Below are positions 23,650 to 31,289 of a DNA stretch of 34,715 nucleotides, piece by piece. Where the stretch lies: contig DDPE01000037.1 in assembly GCA_002342035.1 (NCBI GenBank), positions 1 to 34,715 on the forward strand, in the 5' to 3' direction. Under the pieces are notes generated by a model, which saw nothing but the letters and a program-made list of their open reading frames with translations, was not told the origin of the DNA and did not search any database. This DNA is from Asticcacaulis sp. UBA2476 (lineage in GTDB: Bacteria; Pseudomonadota; Alphaproteobacteria; Caulobacterales; Caulobacteraceae). The position numbers and the translations under genes were made by a program. The first letter of the stretch is position 1, and the number at the start of each line of letters is the position of its first letter.

Positions 23650-24819
23650 ATGACCGCCAAACCTGCCCGCTTTACCGAAAGACCGTGGTTCTCCTCCGGC
23701 CCGACCGCCAAGCGCCCCGGCTGGACGCCGCAGGCCTTGAGTGCAGCGCCGGTCGGACGCTCAAATCGGTCAAAAGTCACAGTCGGGCGCATCAAGGAAG
23801 CGCTGGAACTGACCCGCGACATATTAGGTATCCCCGCTGACTATCAGGTCTTGATGACCCCGGCGTCGGATACCGGTGCGTTTGAAGCGGCGATGTGGAA
23901 TCTGCTGGGACTGCGCAAAGTTCAGGTGGTCGCCTTTGAAAACTTTGGGCAATTGTGGGCCGATGATGCCGTAAAGCATCTGAAGCTGGATGCCGAGGTT
24001 TTGTCGGCACCTTACGGTCAGTTACCGGATCTGAGCCGGATTGATGCCGAGGCCGATCTTATCTTTCCGTGGAACGGCACGACCTCCGGCGTCAAGGTGC
24101 CGGACGCATCCTTCATCAGCGACGACCACCAAGGGCTGGTGCTGTGCGATGCGACGTCAGCGGCGTTCTGCATGGATTTGCCGTGGAAAAAGCTTGATGT
24201 GGCAACCTTCTCCTTCCAGAAGGCGCTGGGCGGGGAGGCGGGCATTGGCGTGCTGATCCTGTCACCGAAAGCCGTGAAGCGGCTCAACACCTTCGATCCC
24301 GGCCGTGCGATCCCCAAGGTTATCCGCCTGCGCAAAGGTGATGCCGCCGACATGACCATTCTGGGCGGCGATGCCATCAACACCTATTCGTTTCTGGTCA
24401 TCGAAGACTATCTCGATGCCCTGAAATGGGGTTTGCGCGAAGGCGGGCTGGAGGGGCTGATTGCGCGCTGCGAACAGAATTTCACCTATCTGCAGGAATG
24501 GGTTGAGGCGACGGCGTGGATCGATTTTGTGGCCGAAAAGGTTGAAACCCGCTCCACCACCTCGGTGTGCCTGAAGTTTGTTGACCCGGCTATTGTCGGC
24601 CAACCGGCCGACGTTCAGGCCAAGCTGGCGTCCAAGGTCAATGCCTTGCTGGAAACTGAGGGGGTCGCCTATGACATCACTGGCTACCGCGCCGCGCCTC
24701 CGGGCCTGCGTATCTGGTGCGGCTGCACGGTCGATGCCGATGATATCTGCGCGCTGCTGCCATGGCTGGAATGGGCTTACGCTGAAGCATTAAACCAATT
24801 GGAACTGTCTGTAGCCTAA
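23650..24819 (+). CDS. serC: Phosphoserine aminotransferase, alphaproteobacterial type
   Basis: PLP enzyme that transaminates 3-phosphohydroxypyruvate to phosphoserine for serine synthesis (also used in the pyridoxal pathway). The 389-aa protein begins MTAKPARFTERPWFSSGPTAKRPGW, the signature start of the alphaproteobacterial SerC branch. VLMTPASDTGAFEAAMWNLLG and DATSAAFCMDLPW follow, and the PLP-binding lysine is K191 in ATFSFQKALGG. ATG 23650 is used because the family begins there; the frame is open to 23602. serA, which often follows serC in this branch, is not present downstream. Confidence 0.95.
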   Translation: MTAKPARFTERPWFSSGPTAKRPGWTPQALSAAPVGRSNRSKVTVGRIKEALELTRDILGIPADYQVLMTPASDTGAFEAAMWNLLGLRKVQVVAFENFGQLWADDAVKHLKLDAEVLSAPYGQLPDLSRIDAEADLIFPWNGTTSGVKVPDASFISDDHQGLVLCDATSAAFCMDLPWKKLDVATFSFQKALGGEAGIGVLILSPKAVKRLNTFDPGRAIPKVIRLRKGDAADMTILGGDAINTYSFLVIEDYLDALKWGLREGGLEGLIARCEQNFTYLQEWVEATAWIDFVAEKVETRSTTSVCLKFVDPAIVGQPADVQAKLASKVNALLETEGVAYDITGYRAAPPGLRIWCGCTVDADDICALLPWLEWAYAEALNQLELSVA

Positions 24820-24921
24820 AAGGCGCAGACGGGCGAAATCTTGCGGGTTTGGGTTAGGGCTATGGCGCCAATGCCCCAATCAGGTGATAACAGCGCGGCT
24901 GTATTTTCAGGGAATCATTTC

Positions 24922-25539
24922 ATGATCAAATCGGGTTTTGTGGGCGCATTGGCTTTGGGTGTTGTGGCGCTGGCCGGATCGGCCTCGGCGGGCGAGATTT
25001 ACGGCGGGGCCTATGCCCATGACGTGACCTTTCTTGGCGAAGCGCTCGGCATCGGCGCGGCGGGCCGCGAAGGCGGGGCCGATATCGAAATTGGCTGGCG
25101 CTCCGACAAAAAAGAAAACTGGGATTTCCTGCGTCACCCCAGCGTCTATGTGATGGCCGCCGTCAACACTCAGGGCGATTCCAGCCATATCGCTACGGGC
25201 CTGACCTGGAAGGTCAATTTCGGGGAGACCAAAAAATGGTTCGTGCGTCCGGGTTTTGGTCTGGCCTATACCGATGGCTATGACGAATTGCCCGATTTCC
25301 GCACACCGGGTCTGTCGCAGGAAGAAATTGCCCGCCGGGTTGCCATGCGTGATGACCATATCGAATTTGGCTCAAAGTTCCTGTTCCAGCCCAATATTGC
25401 ACTGGGCTATGACCTGAGCGAGCGCACCTCGATTGAGCTGGCCTATATCCATCTGTCGAACGGCCAGATTCTGGGTCAGGGCAAGAATCAGGGCCTTGAC
25501 GATCTGGGGCTGCGCGTTAGCTATAAACTCGGCAACTAA
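24922..25539 (+). CDS. pagL: PagL-like lipid A 3-O-deacylase (acyloxyacyl hydrolase)
   Basis: Outer-membrane beta-barrel enzyme that removes the 3-position acyl chain from lipid A. A signal peptide (MIKSGFVGALALGVVALAGSASA) is followed by alternating amphipathic strands. The catalytic His-Ser pair is visible in LAYIHLSNGQILGQGKNQGLDDLG, the hallmark of the family, and the protein ends in an aromatic-containing strand (LGLRVSYKLGN). At 205 aa the length fits. ATG 24922 has AGGGA nine bases upstream; the longer frame from 24841 would bury the signal peptide. A strong terminator follows. Activity depends on lipid A structure, which in Caulobacteraceae differs from enterics, so the exact bond cut is inferred. 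Confidence 0.88.
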   Translation: MIKSGFVGALALGVVALAGSASAGEIYGGAYAHDVTFLGEALGIGAAGREGGADIEIGWRSDKKENWDFLRHPSVYVMAAVNTQGDSSHIATGLTWKVNFGETKKWFVRPGFGLAYTDGYDELPDFRTPGLSQEEIARRVAMRDDHIEFGSKFLFQPNIALGYDLSERTSIELAYIHLSNGQILGQGKNQGLDDLGLRVSYKLGN

Positions 25540-25547
25540 ACTATCAG

Positions 25548-25585
25548 AACCCATATTGTTTCCCGTGAAACGATGTGGGTTTTTT
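25548..25585 (+). terminator. Intrinsic terminator after pagL
   Basis: A 15-bp stem (25548-25562 with 25567-25581, two G-U pairs on the RNA) closes a CCGT loop and runs into six T residues. It ends the pagL transcript 8 bases after the stop codon. Confidence 0.92.
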
Positions 25586-25710
25586 GTGCGCCGAAACCGC
25601 ACCGGATCAAAAAGTCCGTTACATCCGGTTAAACCGGATTGTGAACCAATTAGCGGTTTCAATGCGCCGCGTTATGGTCTAAAGCCTGCAACCGCTTGAA
25701 TTATGTATGT

Positions 25711-25750
25711 GCCCGCACCGGAAGTGTTATGCTCTCCGGCGGGCTTTTTT
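25711..25750 (+). terminator. Terminator-like hairpin in the purA leader
   Basis: GCCCG/CGGGC and CCGGA/TCCGG arms (25711-25722, 25735-25744) with a 2-base bulge and 12-base loop are followed by TTTTTT. It ends only about 16 bases before the purA TTG start and just upstream of its GGAG site. Either it belongs to a short upstream RNA or it attenuates purA. Confidence 0.7.
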
Positions 25751-25766
25751 GCGGAGAACGTGAACC

Positions 25767-27056
25767 TTGGCCAATGTGACCGTTGTGGGCGCCCAGTGGG
25801 GCGACGAAGGTAAGGGTAAGCTGGTTGACTGGCTGTCCAATCGCGCCGATGTGGTGGTGCGCTTTCAGGGCGGTCACAATGCCGGTCATACCCTGGTGGT
25901 TGATGGTAAGGTCTATAAGTTGTCACTGCTGCCGTCTGGCGTGGTGCAGGGTAAGCTGTCGGTCATTGGCAATGGCGTGGTCGTTGATCCGTGGGCGCTG
26001 TTTGATGAAATCGCCCGTGTTGAGGCGCAAGGGTTAAGCATCACCAACGACTTGCTGGTGCTGGCCGACAACGCCTGTTTGATCCTGCCGATCCATCGCG
26101 AACTGGATGCCGCCCGCGAAGCGGCCGCCGGTGCTGCCAAGATCGGCACGACCGGACGTGGTATCGGCCCGGCCTATGAAGATAAGGTTGGCCGTCGTGC
26201 GATCCGCGTCGGTGACCTTGAAGATTTTGAGGCGCTGGATGCGAAGCTTGATCGTCTGCTGACCCACCACAATGCCCTGCGTCGCGGGCTTGATCTGGCC
26301 GAAGTGAATAAGGCCGAACTGCTGGCCGGTTTGAAAGAGATCGCGCCGCGTCTGCTGTCGTTCGCCAAGCCGGTCTGGTACGTGCTCGATAAGGCAAAGC
26401 AAGACGGCAAGCGTATCCTGTTTGAAGGCGCTCAAGGGGCACTGCTCGATATCGACCATGGCACCTATCCGTTTGTGACCTCCTCCAACACGGTGGCAGG
26501 GCAGGCGGCAGCCGGTTCCGGCATGGGCCCGCGTTCGGCGGGTTATGTGCTGGGTATCCTCAAGGCCTACACCACCCGCGTCGGCTCCGGCCCGTTCCCG
26601 ACCGAACTGTTCGATGAGATCGGTGAGCGCATTGGCCGCGTCGGTCATGAGTTTGGCACCGTTACCGGCCGCGCCCGTCGCTGCGGCTGGCTGGACGCCG
26701 TGCTGGCGCGCCAATCGATTGCTATCAACGGCATTGACGGCATTGCCCTGACCAAGCTGGATGTGCTGGATGGTATCGAGACCCTGAAAATCTGCGTCGG
26801 TTACAAACTGAACGGCGATGTCATCGACTATCTGCCGTCGGGGATCAAAGCCCAAAGCGTGATCGAGCCGGTCTATGAAGAATTAGAGGGCTGGTCGGAA
26901 TCGACCCAAGGGGCGCGCTCCTGGAAAGACCTGCCGGGGAACGCCGTCAAATATGTCCGCCGGATCGAAGAACTGATCGGGGCGCCGGTGGCGCTATTGT
27001 CGACCTCGCCAGAGCGCGAAGACACCATTTTGATGCGCGATCCGTTTCAGGATTAA
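25767..27056 (+). CDS. purA: Adenylosuccinate synthetase
   Basis: Joins IMP and aspartate with GTP to form adenylosuccinate, the first step of the AMP branch. The 429-aa protein begins MANVTVVGAQWGDEGKGK with the P-loop-like GDEGKGK and catalytic Asp13. GGHNAGHT carries the catalytic His, GTTGRGIGPAYEDK and SSNTVAGQAAAGSGMGPR follow, and the C-terminus ends LMRDPFQD. The start codon is TTG at 25767, with GGAG ten bases upstream; no in-frame ATG gives a full protein. A terminator-like hairpin lies in the leader. The last 13 codons and stop are found a second time at 27093-27134. Confidence 0.98.
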   Translation: MANVTVVGAQWGDEGKGKLVDWLSNRADVVVRFQGGHNAGHTLVVDGKVYKLSLLPSGVVQGKLSVIGNGVVVDPWALFDEIARVEAQGLSITNDLLVLADNACLILPIHRELDAAREAAAGAAKIGTTGRGIGPAYEDKVGRRAIRVGDLEDFEALDAKLDRLLTHHNALRRGLDLAEVNKAELLAGLKEIAPRLLSFAKPVWYVLDKAKQDGKRILFEGAQGALLDIDHGTYPFVTSSNTVAGQAAAGSGMGPRSAGYVLGILKAYTTRVGSGPFPTELFDEIGERIGRVGHEFGTVTGRARRCGWLDAVLARQSIAINGIDGIALTKLDVLDGIETLKICVGYKLNGDVIDYLPSGIKAQSVIEPVYEELEGWSESTQGARSWKDLPGNAVKYVRRIEELIGAPVALLSTSPEREDTILMRDPFQD

Positions 27057-27092
27057 TCCGGGTAAAGGTGTCTCGCGGAAACTAAAAAAGCG

Positions 27093-27134
27093 CGCGAGGA
27101 CACCATCCTGATGCGCGATCCGTTTCAGGACTAA
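27093..27134 (+). pseudogene. Second copy of the purA 3' end
   Basis: Forty-two bases encode REDTILMRDPFQD plus TAA, the same 13 residues and stop as 27015-27056. The four base differences (GAA/GAG, ATT/ATC, TTG/CTG, GAT/GAC) are all synonymous. There is no start codon or ribosome site, so it is a remnant. A GGTGTCTCGCG segment at 27067-27077 is a near-inverted copy of its first part. Confidence 0.85.
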
Positions 27135-27142
27135 GCCTATAC

Positions 27143-27270
27143 CTCCTCCCTGCTCTGCGGGGAGGTGGCACGGAGCGAAAGCGCCGTGACGGAGGGGTAT
27201 CCTCAGCTACCGAATACCCCTCCGTCTGCTCGTTTACTCGCATCCACCTCCCCACTGCGTAGGGAGGAGG
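27143..27270. repeat. Dispersed palindromic element, CTCCTCCC type, copy 2
   Basis: The outer arms CTCCTCCCT...GGGGAGGTGG and CCACCTCCCC...AGGGAGGAG match copy 1 (7103-7182). The interior is longer and carries its own hairpin, ACGGAGGGGTAT / ATACCCCTCCGT (27189-27200 and 27214-27225). It fills most of the 344-base gene-free stretch 27057-27400, together with the purA tail copy and a weak terminator. Confidence 0.8.
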
Positions 27271-27293
27271 AATTGGCTAGCGATTAATGTTAT

Positions 27294-27316
27294 CCCCTCA
27301 GAGATGGGGGCCTTTT
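27294..27316 (+). terminator. Possible weak terminator
   Basis: CCCC and GGGG arms (27294-27297 and 27306-27310) around TCAGAGAT are followed by CCTTTTT. The stem is short; it could stop purA read-through before the receiver-domain gene. Confidence 0.4.
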
Positions 27317-27400
27317 TCTTTTCAAAGACAGCGCTGGCATAAAATCTATTTTTACTAATAAGGCTTAGAGTGCCGTCATATTCACTGCGGCTGGAACACT

Positions 27401-28198
27401 GTGTTTTCTCTCGACCCAAAGCTCGAAGCCAAAATTAAGCCCCACGTCAAGCGGGTGCTGGTGCTGGAAAGCAACCAGGCCTATGCGCGTATCCTCACGG
27501 ATATGCTGCGGGTGCTGGGGACTGAGAAAACGATCGTTGAGACCGATGACCGTCGCGCCATGATGATCTGCGAAGACATGGACCCCCAGTTGATCTTTTG
27601 CGATCTTCGGGCCCAAAATCTTGAAGGCGCGAAGTTCGTCACGGCCGTGCGCCGGTCCGAAATGAAATGCCGCAAAATCCCGATCATCATGATGGCGTCG
27701 AACGACATGGCGGAAACGCTCAAAGAGGCGCGCGATTGCGGCGCCGATGAGATCATGAAAAAACCGTTCGCGTCGGGTGATTTGCTGAAGCGGCTTGAGC
27801 ATGCCGTCACAAAATCGCCGCCATGGATTGAGGCGGTCATGTATGTCGGCCCTGATCGCCGTCGCTTTAACTCCGGGGCCGGGCCGCGTAAGCGCGCACC
27901 CGACAATATGTCGGACGGTATGAAGCGGATTGAGCAAAGCGTGCGCATTTTGCGCGCCGCCGCCGATCAGTTTGATGTTGACCGTAAACAGGCCAATCGC
28001 GCGATTGTCGCACAGCTCGAAGTGCTGGTCCCGGCGTGCAAGGCGATCAGCGATCCCGGCTTCAAAGGGGCGGTGACGGAAATTTTCATGGCCTATAAGG
28101 GCGGCACCTTAAGCGGCGATAGCTTGCGCGGGCCGGTGGCGACACTGGCAAAACTGTTCCGCATCGATGATCCGCCCAAAAGCGAAGCGGTCGCGTAA
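27401..28198 (+). CDS. Response-regulator receiver domain protein, 265 aa
   Basis: The N-terminal receiver domain (residues about 18-135) has the phospho-acceptor D68 in LIFCDLRAQN, S100 in MMASNDMAE and K121 in IMKKPF. The acidic pocket is unusual: VLVLESNQAYAR has Glu23-Ser24 where most receivers have two acids, which may weaken metal binding. The C-terminal 130 residues are helical and have no recognisable DNA-binding or enzyme domain. The start is GTG 27401 with a modest GGA before it. No histidine kinase is adjacent. It may act by protein-protein contact, for example in development or motility signalling, but that is speculation. Confidence 0.85.
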   Translation: MFSLDPKLEAKIKPHVKRVLVLESNQAYARILTDMLRVLGTEKTIVETDDRRAMMICEDMDPQLIFCDLRAQNLEGAKFVTAVRRSEMKCRKIPIIMMASNDMAETLKEARDCGADEIMKKPFASGDLLKRLEHAVTKSPPWIEAVMYVGPDRRRFNSGAGPRKRAPDNMSDGMKRIEQSVRILRAAADQFDVDRKQANRAIVAQLEVLVPACKAISDPGFKGAVTEIFMAYKGGTLSGDSLRGPVATLAKLFRIDDPPKSEAVA

Positions 28199-28204
28199 AC
28201 ACAG

Positions 28205-28232
28205 AAAAGCCCGGAGATGTCTCCGGGCTTTT
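28205..28232. terminator. Bidirectional terminator between receiver gene and rpoH
   Basis: AAAAGCCCGGAGA and TCTCCGGGCTTTT form a stem with A/T tracts on both sides, so it works for both convergent genes: it lies 7 bases after one stop and 18 before the other. Confidence 0.92.
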
Positions 28233-28249
28233 GTTTTATCGAGATATTT

Positions 28250-29206
28250 TTAGGCCAGTTGTTGTGAGCGGGCCGCTTCCATCATCGCCTTTTGCAGCTT
28301 TTCAAAGGCGCGGACCTCGATCTGGCGGACGCGCTCACGCGACACCCCAAACCGTTCCGCCAGTTCCTCAAGCGTTATCGGCTGATCCTTAAGGCGGCGG
28401 GCCGTCAGGATTTCGCGCTCACGATCGTTCAGTTCGCCCATTGCTTCTTCGAGCAGTCCCATGCGAAGGCCGTGTTCTTCGGAATCAGCCAGCACGGTTT
28501 CCTGACTGACCTGTTTGTCGTCGACCAGCCAGTCCTGCCATTCGCTATCGCCTTCGGCGGCACGAAGCGGCGCATTAAGCGACGAGTCCGGCGACGACAT
28601 GCGGCGGTTCATGCTGATCACGTCATCTTTCGAGACGCCCAGCTTAGTGGCGATCTGCTCAACCTGATCGAATTTCAGGTCGCCGTCTTCTAGGGCCGAA
28701 ATTTCGGACTTCACCTTGCGCAGATTGAAGAATAGCTTCTTTTGCGCGGCGGTGGTGCCCATTTTCACCAGCGACCATGACCGCAGGACATATTCCTGGA
28801 TCGAGGCCTTGATCCACCACATAGCATAGGTCGCCAGGCGAAAGCCGCGATCAGGATCGAACTTCTTGACCGCCTGCATCAGGCCGACATTGCCTTCACT
28901 GATCACTTCGCCCATCGGCAGGCCATAGCCGCGATAGCCCATGGCGATCTTGGCGACCAGACGTAGGTGAGAGGTCACCAGCCGGTGGGCCGATTTGGAA
29001 TCCTGATGCTCCTGCCAGCTTTTGGCCAGCATGAACTCTTCGTCCTTGGCCAGCATCGGGAATTTGCGAATCTCGGACAGGTAACGGTTAAGGCCGCCAT
29101 CGGGTGACAGTACCGATGGGTTTGGAATAGCTACGGAAGTGCTCATCTGCGTATCCTTGACCGGCCCGTCGCCATAGGTGATCTGGGCCTCGTTTGTGTC
29201 TGCCAT
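28250..29206 (-). CDS. rpoH: RNA polymerase heat-shock sigma factor (sigma-32)
   Basis: Directs RNA polymerase to heat-shock promoters. The 318-aa protein has sigma region 2 (residues about 55-150, including the GYRGYGLPMGEVISEGNVGLMQAVKKFDPDRGFRLATYAMWWIKASIQEY segment), the RpoH box QKKLFFNLR at 155-163 that distinguishes sigma-32 from RpoD, and region 4 with a helix-turn-helix (ITLEELAERFGVSRERVRQIEVRAFEKL). ATG 29206 has AAGGA nine bases upstream. The 297-base leader up to 29503 holds an inverted repeat, GATACGA-N7-TCGTATC (29291-29311), and no other gene. rluD lies upstream on the same strand, an arrangement I associate with Caulobacteraceae. Confidence 0.97.
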   Translation of the reverse strand: MADTNEAQITYGDGPVKDTQMSTSVAIPNPSVLSPDGGLNRYLSEIRKFPMLAKDEEFMLAKSWQEHQDSKSAHRLVTSHLRLVAKIAMGYRGYGLPMGEVISEGNVGLMQAVKKFDPDRGFRLATYAMWWIKASIQEYVLRSWSLVKMGTTAAQKKLFFNLRKVKSEISALEDGDLKFDQVEQIATKLGVSKDDVISMNRRMSSPDSSLNAPLRAAEGDSEWQDWLVDDKQVSQETVLADSEEHGLRMGLLEEAMGELNDREREILTARRLKDQPITLEELAERFGVSRERVRQIEVRAFEKLQKAMMEAARSQQLA

Positions 29207-29503
29207 GATGCGTGTCCTTTAAAGCCAGCCCCCGGTAATAGCCTTGGGTTCTATCGGAACCTCGCGGCAATTACATGGCGTGCATCAGAAGATACGATCA
29301 ACGCTCGTATCCAGATGTAGGTATCGGCTAAATGAATTAAAAGGGGTAATCCCCGCAATGAGGAATTATTTTTATGCGAAGCTGCATAAAATAGAAATTA
29401 AGGGGCGAAAGTCATCGGCTTAAGGTAGGTATCGTCCGTAATCTCCACATCTTATACGATAAAAAGTCGATGCATAACAGGTGTTTTCGGCCTTTTGGCC
29501 CGA

Positions 29504-30541
29504 TCACAACTCTGTGAGCCCGGTGAGCAGGTTTTGAAAATCATCTGGCGGAGGAGCGTCAAAGCTCAAAGCCTCGCCCGTTATGGGGTGAATAAAGGCC
29601 AGATGGGTGGCGTGCAGCGCCTGACGGGTAAAGTTCAATTCCCGCAGCAGGGCTTGCACGGGCGCCGCCGGGGCACCTGAGCCATAGACCGGATCGCCAA
29701 GGCAGGGCGCGCCCAGATGGGCCATGTGGACGCGAATCTGATGGGTGCGGCCGGTTTCCAACTCGCAGCGCACCAGTGAGGCGACGGGTTTCGCGCCGCC
29801 AAATCTTGCCTGAACCGTGTAGTGGGTCGTGGCTTCGCGGCCACCGGCCCTGAGTACCGCCATTTTCTTGCGGTCATGGTGGGAGCGGCCGATCTGGGTG
29901 GTGACGGTGCCCTTTGTGGCTTTGGGTGTACCGCGCACGATCGCCAGATAGGCGCGGCCTATGTCGTGTTTGGCAAATAGCGCGCTTAGGCCGTGATGGG
30001 CGGCATCGGATTTGGCGGCGACCATAACGCCCGACGTGTCCTTATCGAGGCGGTGGACGATGCCGGGCCGTAACACCCCGCCTATGCCCGATAAGGTATC
30101 GCCGCAGTGATGGAGCAGGGCGTTGACCAAGGTGCCATCTGGCGTGCCGGGTGCCGGGTGCGCGGCCATGCCAGAGGGTTTGACGACCACGATCAGGTGG
30201 GCATCTTCATAAAGGATTTCGAGGGCTAAGTTCTGCGGTTGCGGAAGTGCTGCAATCGGCGCGGGTATGGTGAGGCTGTAATGACCGGCCTTGGCCTTAT
30301 GCTTGCCGTCAGGGATGGGGTGGTTCTCAAAGGTCAGGCGGCCTTCGGCAATAAGAGTTTGTAAGCGCGCGCGTGAAATGTCGGGGGCCGCCTCACCCAG
30401 AACGGCCATCAGGGCACGATCCAGCCGTTCACCGGCGGCATCGGGCGGGAGGTTCAGGTCGACAACCTGGCCTTCGCTTTGCGCCGAAGCCTCCGGCAGA
30501 TCATCATCAATGTCTTCGTCTTGGGCGTCTTGGGGTGTCAT
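29504..30541 (-). CDS. rluD: RluA-family 23S rRNA pseudouridine synthase
   Basis: Isomerises specific uridines of 23S rRNA (RluD targets helix 69). The 345-aa protein has an N-terminal S4 RNA-binding domain (about residues 35-95, AGERLDRALMAVLGEAAPDISRARLQTLI) and the catalytic domain with HRLDKDTSG, Asp166 being the nucleophile, then RVHMAHLGAPCLGDPVYG and HLAFIHPITGE. The extra acidic N-terminus (about 25 residues) is common in alphaproteobacterial copies. RluD is the best guess by length and S4 domain; RluC specificity cannot be excluded. It lies upstream of rpoH with about 300 bases between. Confidence 0.9.
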   Translation of the reverse strand: MTPQDAQDEDIDDDLPEASAQSEGQVVDLNLPPDAAGERLDRALMAVLGEAAPDISRARLQTLIAEGRLTFENHPIPDGKHKAKAGHYSLTIPAPIAALPQPQNLALEILYEDAHLIVVVKPSGMAAHPAPGTPDGTLVNALLHHCGDTLSGIGGVLRPGIVHRLDKDTSGVMVAAKSDAAHHGLSALFAKHDIGRAYLAIVRGTPKATKGTVTTQIGRSHHDRKKMAVLRAGGREATTHYTVQARFGGAKPVASLVRCELETGRTHQIRVHMAHLGAPCLGDPVYGSGAPAAPVQALLRELNFTRQALHATHLAFIHPITGEALSFDAPPPDDFQNLLTGLTEL

Positions 30542-30557
30542 ATGTGCAGCTTAATCG

Positions 30558-30588
30558 AAAAAGCGCCGGAAGATGGCTTCCGGCGCTT
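30558..30588 (-). terminator. Intrinsic terminator after the exbD-like gene
   Basis: A perfect 12-bp stem (30561-30572 with 30577-30588) with an ATGG loop is followed on the minus strand by five T residues. It separates the ExbD gene from rluD. Confidence 0.9.
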
Positions 30589-30616
30589 AAACTTATCATT
30601 CAATTATCTGAATGAA

Positions 30617-31051
30617 TTAGGAGATGTCTTCGTTGATCAGGCCGATCTTGAAGTAACCATTTTCCTGAAGCTCGTTCAGAACCTTCATGAACTCTTCGTA
30701 TTCAACGTCCGGCTGGGCACGCACCAGAACGCGCTCATCGGTCGGGTTGGCGCTTTGCAAGGCCGCGGCCAGTTCAGCGGCCATGATGTCGATGGTCACT
30801 TGCTTGGTGCCGATATAGTAGAGATCCTTGTCCTGAATGGACACGAATACCGGGTCTTTTTGCTTTTCCTGAGTGACTGGCGCCGACGCGGGCGGCAGGT
30901 CCAGCTTGATCGACACGGTCGCCATCGGCGCCGACACCATGAAGATAATCAGGAGCACCAGCATGATATCCACGAACGGAGTCACGTTGATGTCAGAATT
31001 CTGTTGGACAGTATAGCGTGAACCGCCACCGCCACCGAGCTTCGCGCCCAT
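30617..31051 (-). CDS. exbD: ExbD/TolR family biopolymer transport protein
   Basis: Inner-membrane partner of an ExbB/TolQ-type proton channel that energises outer-membrane transport. The 144-aa protein has a Gly-rich cytoplasmic start, then the family transmembrane helix with the essential Asp (INVTPFVDIMLVLLIIFMV, Asp about residue 28), and a periplasmic C-domain (about 60-144). ATG 31051 has AGGGAG seven bases upstream; GTG 31057 is too close to it. No exbB, tonB or tolQ lies in the window. It is transcribed as a single gene, ended by a strong terminator, so it may be an extra ExbD working with a channel encoded elsewhere. Confidence 0.92.
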   Translation of the reverse strand: MGAKLGGGGGSRYTVQQNSDINVTPFVDIMLVLLIIFMVSAPMATVSIKLDLPPASAPVTQEKQKDPVFVSIQDKDLYYIGTKQVTIDIMAAELAAALQSANPTDERVLVRAQPDVEYEEFMKVLNELQENGYFKIGLINEDIS

Positions 31052-31223
31052 ATGCACACTCCCTAAAAGCCCGTGTGGCTTAAGCCTGCGGGGCGTCGTA
31101 AATCTCAGGTTTGCGATTTAGGATAATTAACAGGCGTTTGTAAAGCCCATAAAGCCCTATATCTGTAACCTCATGTGATGAGATTAAATTATTTTAATCG
31201 GATAGCGCAAGCCCTTAAATTAG

Positions 31224-31255
31224 AACCGCCTCAGAGAAATGTCTCTGAGGCGGTT
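31224..31255. terminator. Strong stem-loop after folE
   Basis: A perfect 14-bp stem (AACCGCCTCAGAGA at 31224-31237, copy at 31242-31255) with an AATG loop, 35 bases past the folE stop. Neither side has a T-run, so it may be a processing or protective hairpin. Nothing else is seen in the gap 31052-31289. Confidence 0.55.
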
Positions 31256-31289
31256 AATTCATAAAAGCTTTATAATTATCTCGCCAAAC

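Noticed and set aside
27234..27419. A 61-codon minus-strand ORF downstream of purA
   Set aside because: It lies inside the palindromic element and leader, with no ribosome site or conserved look.
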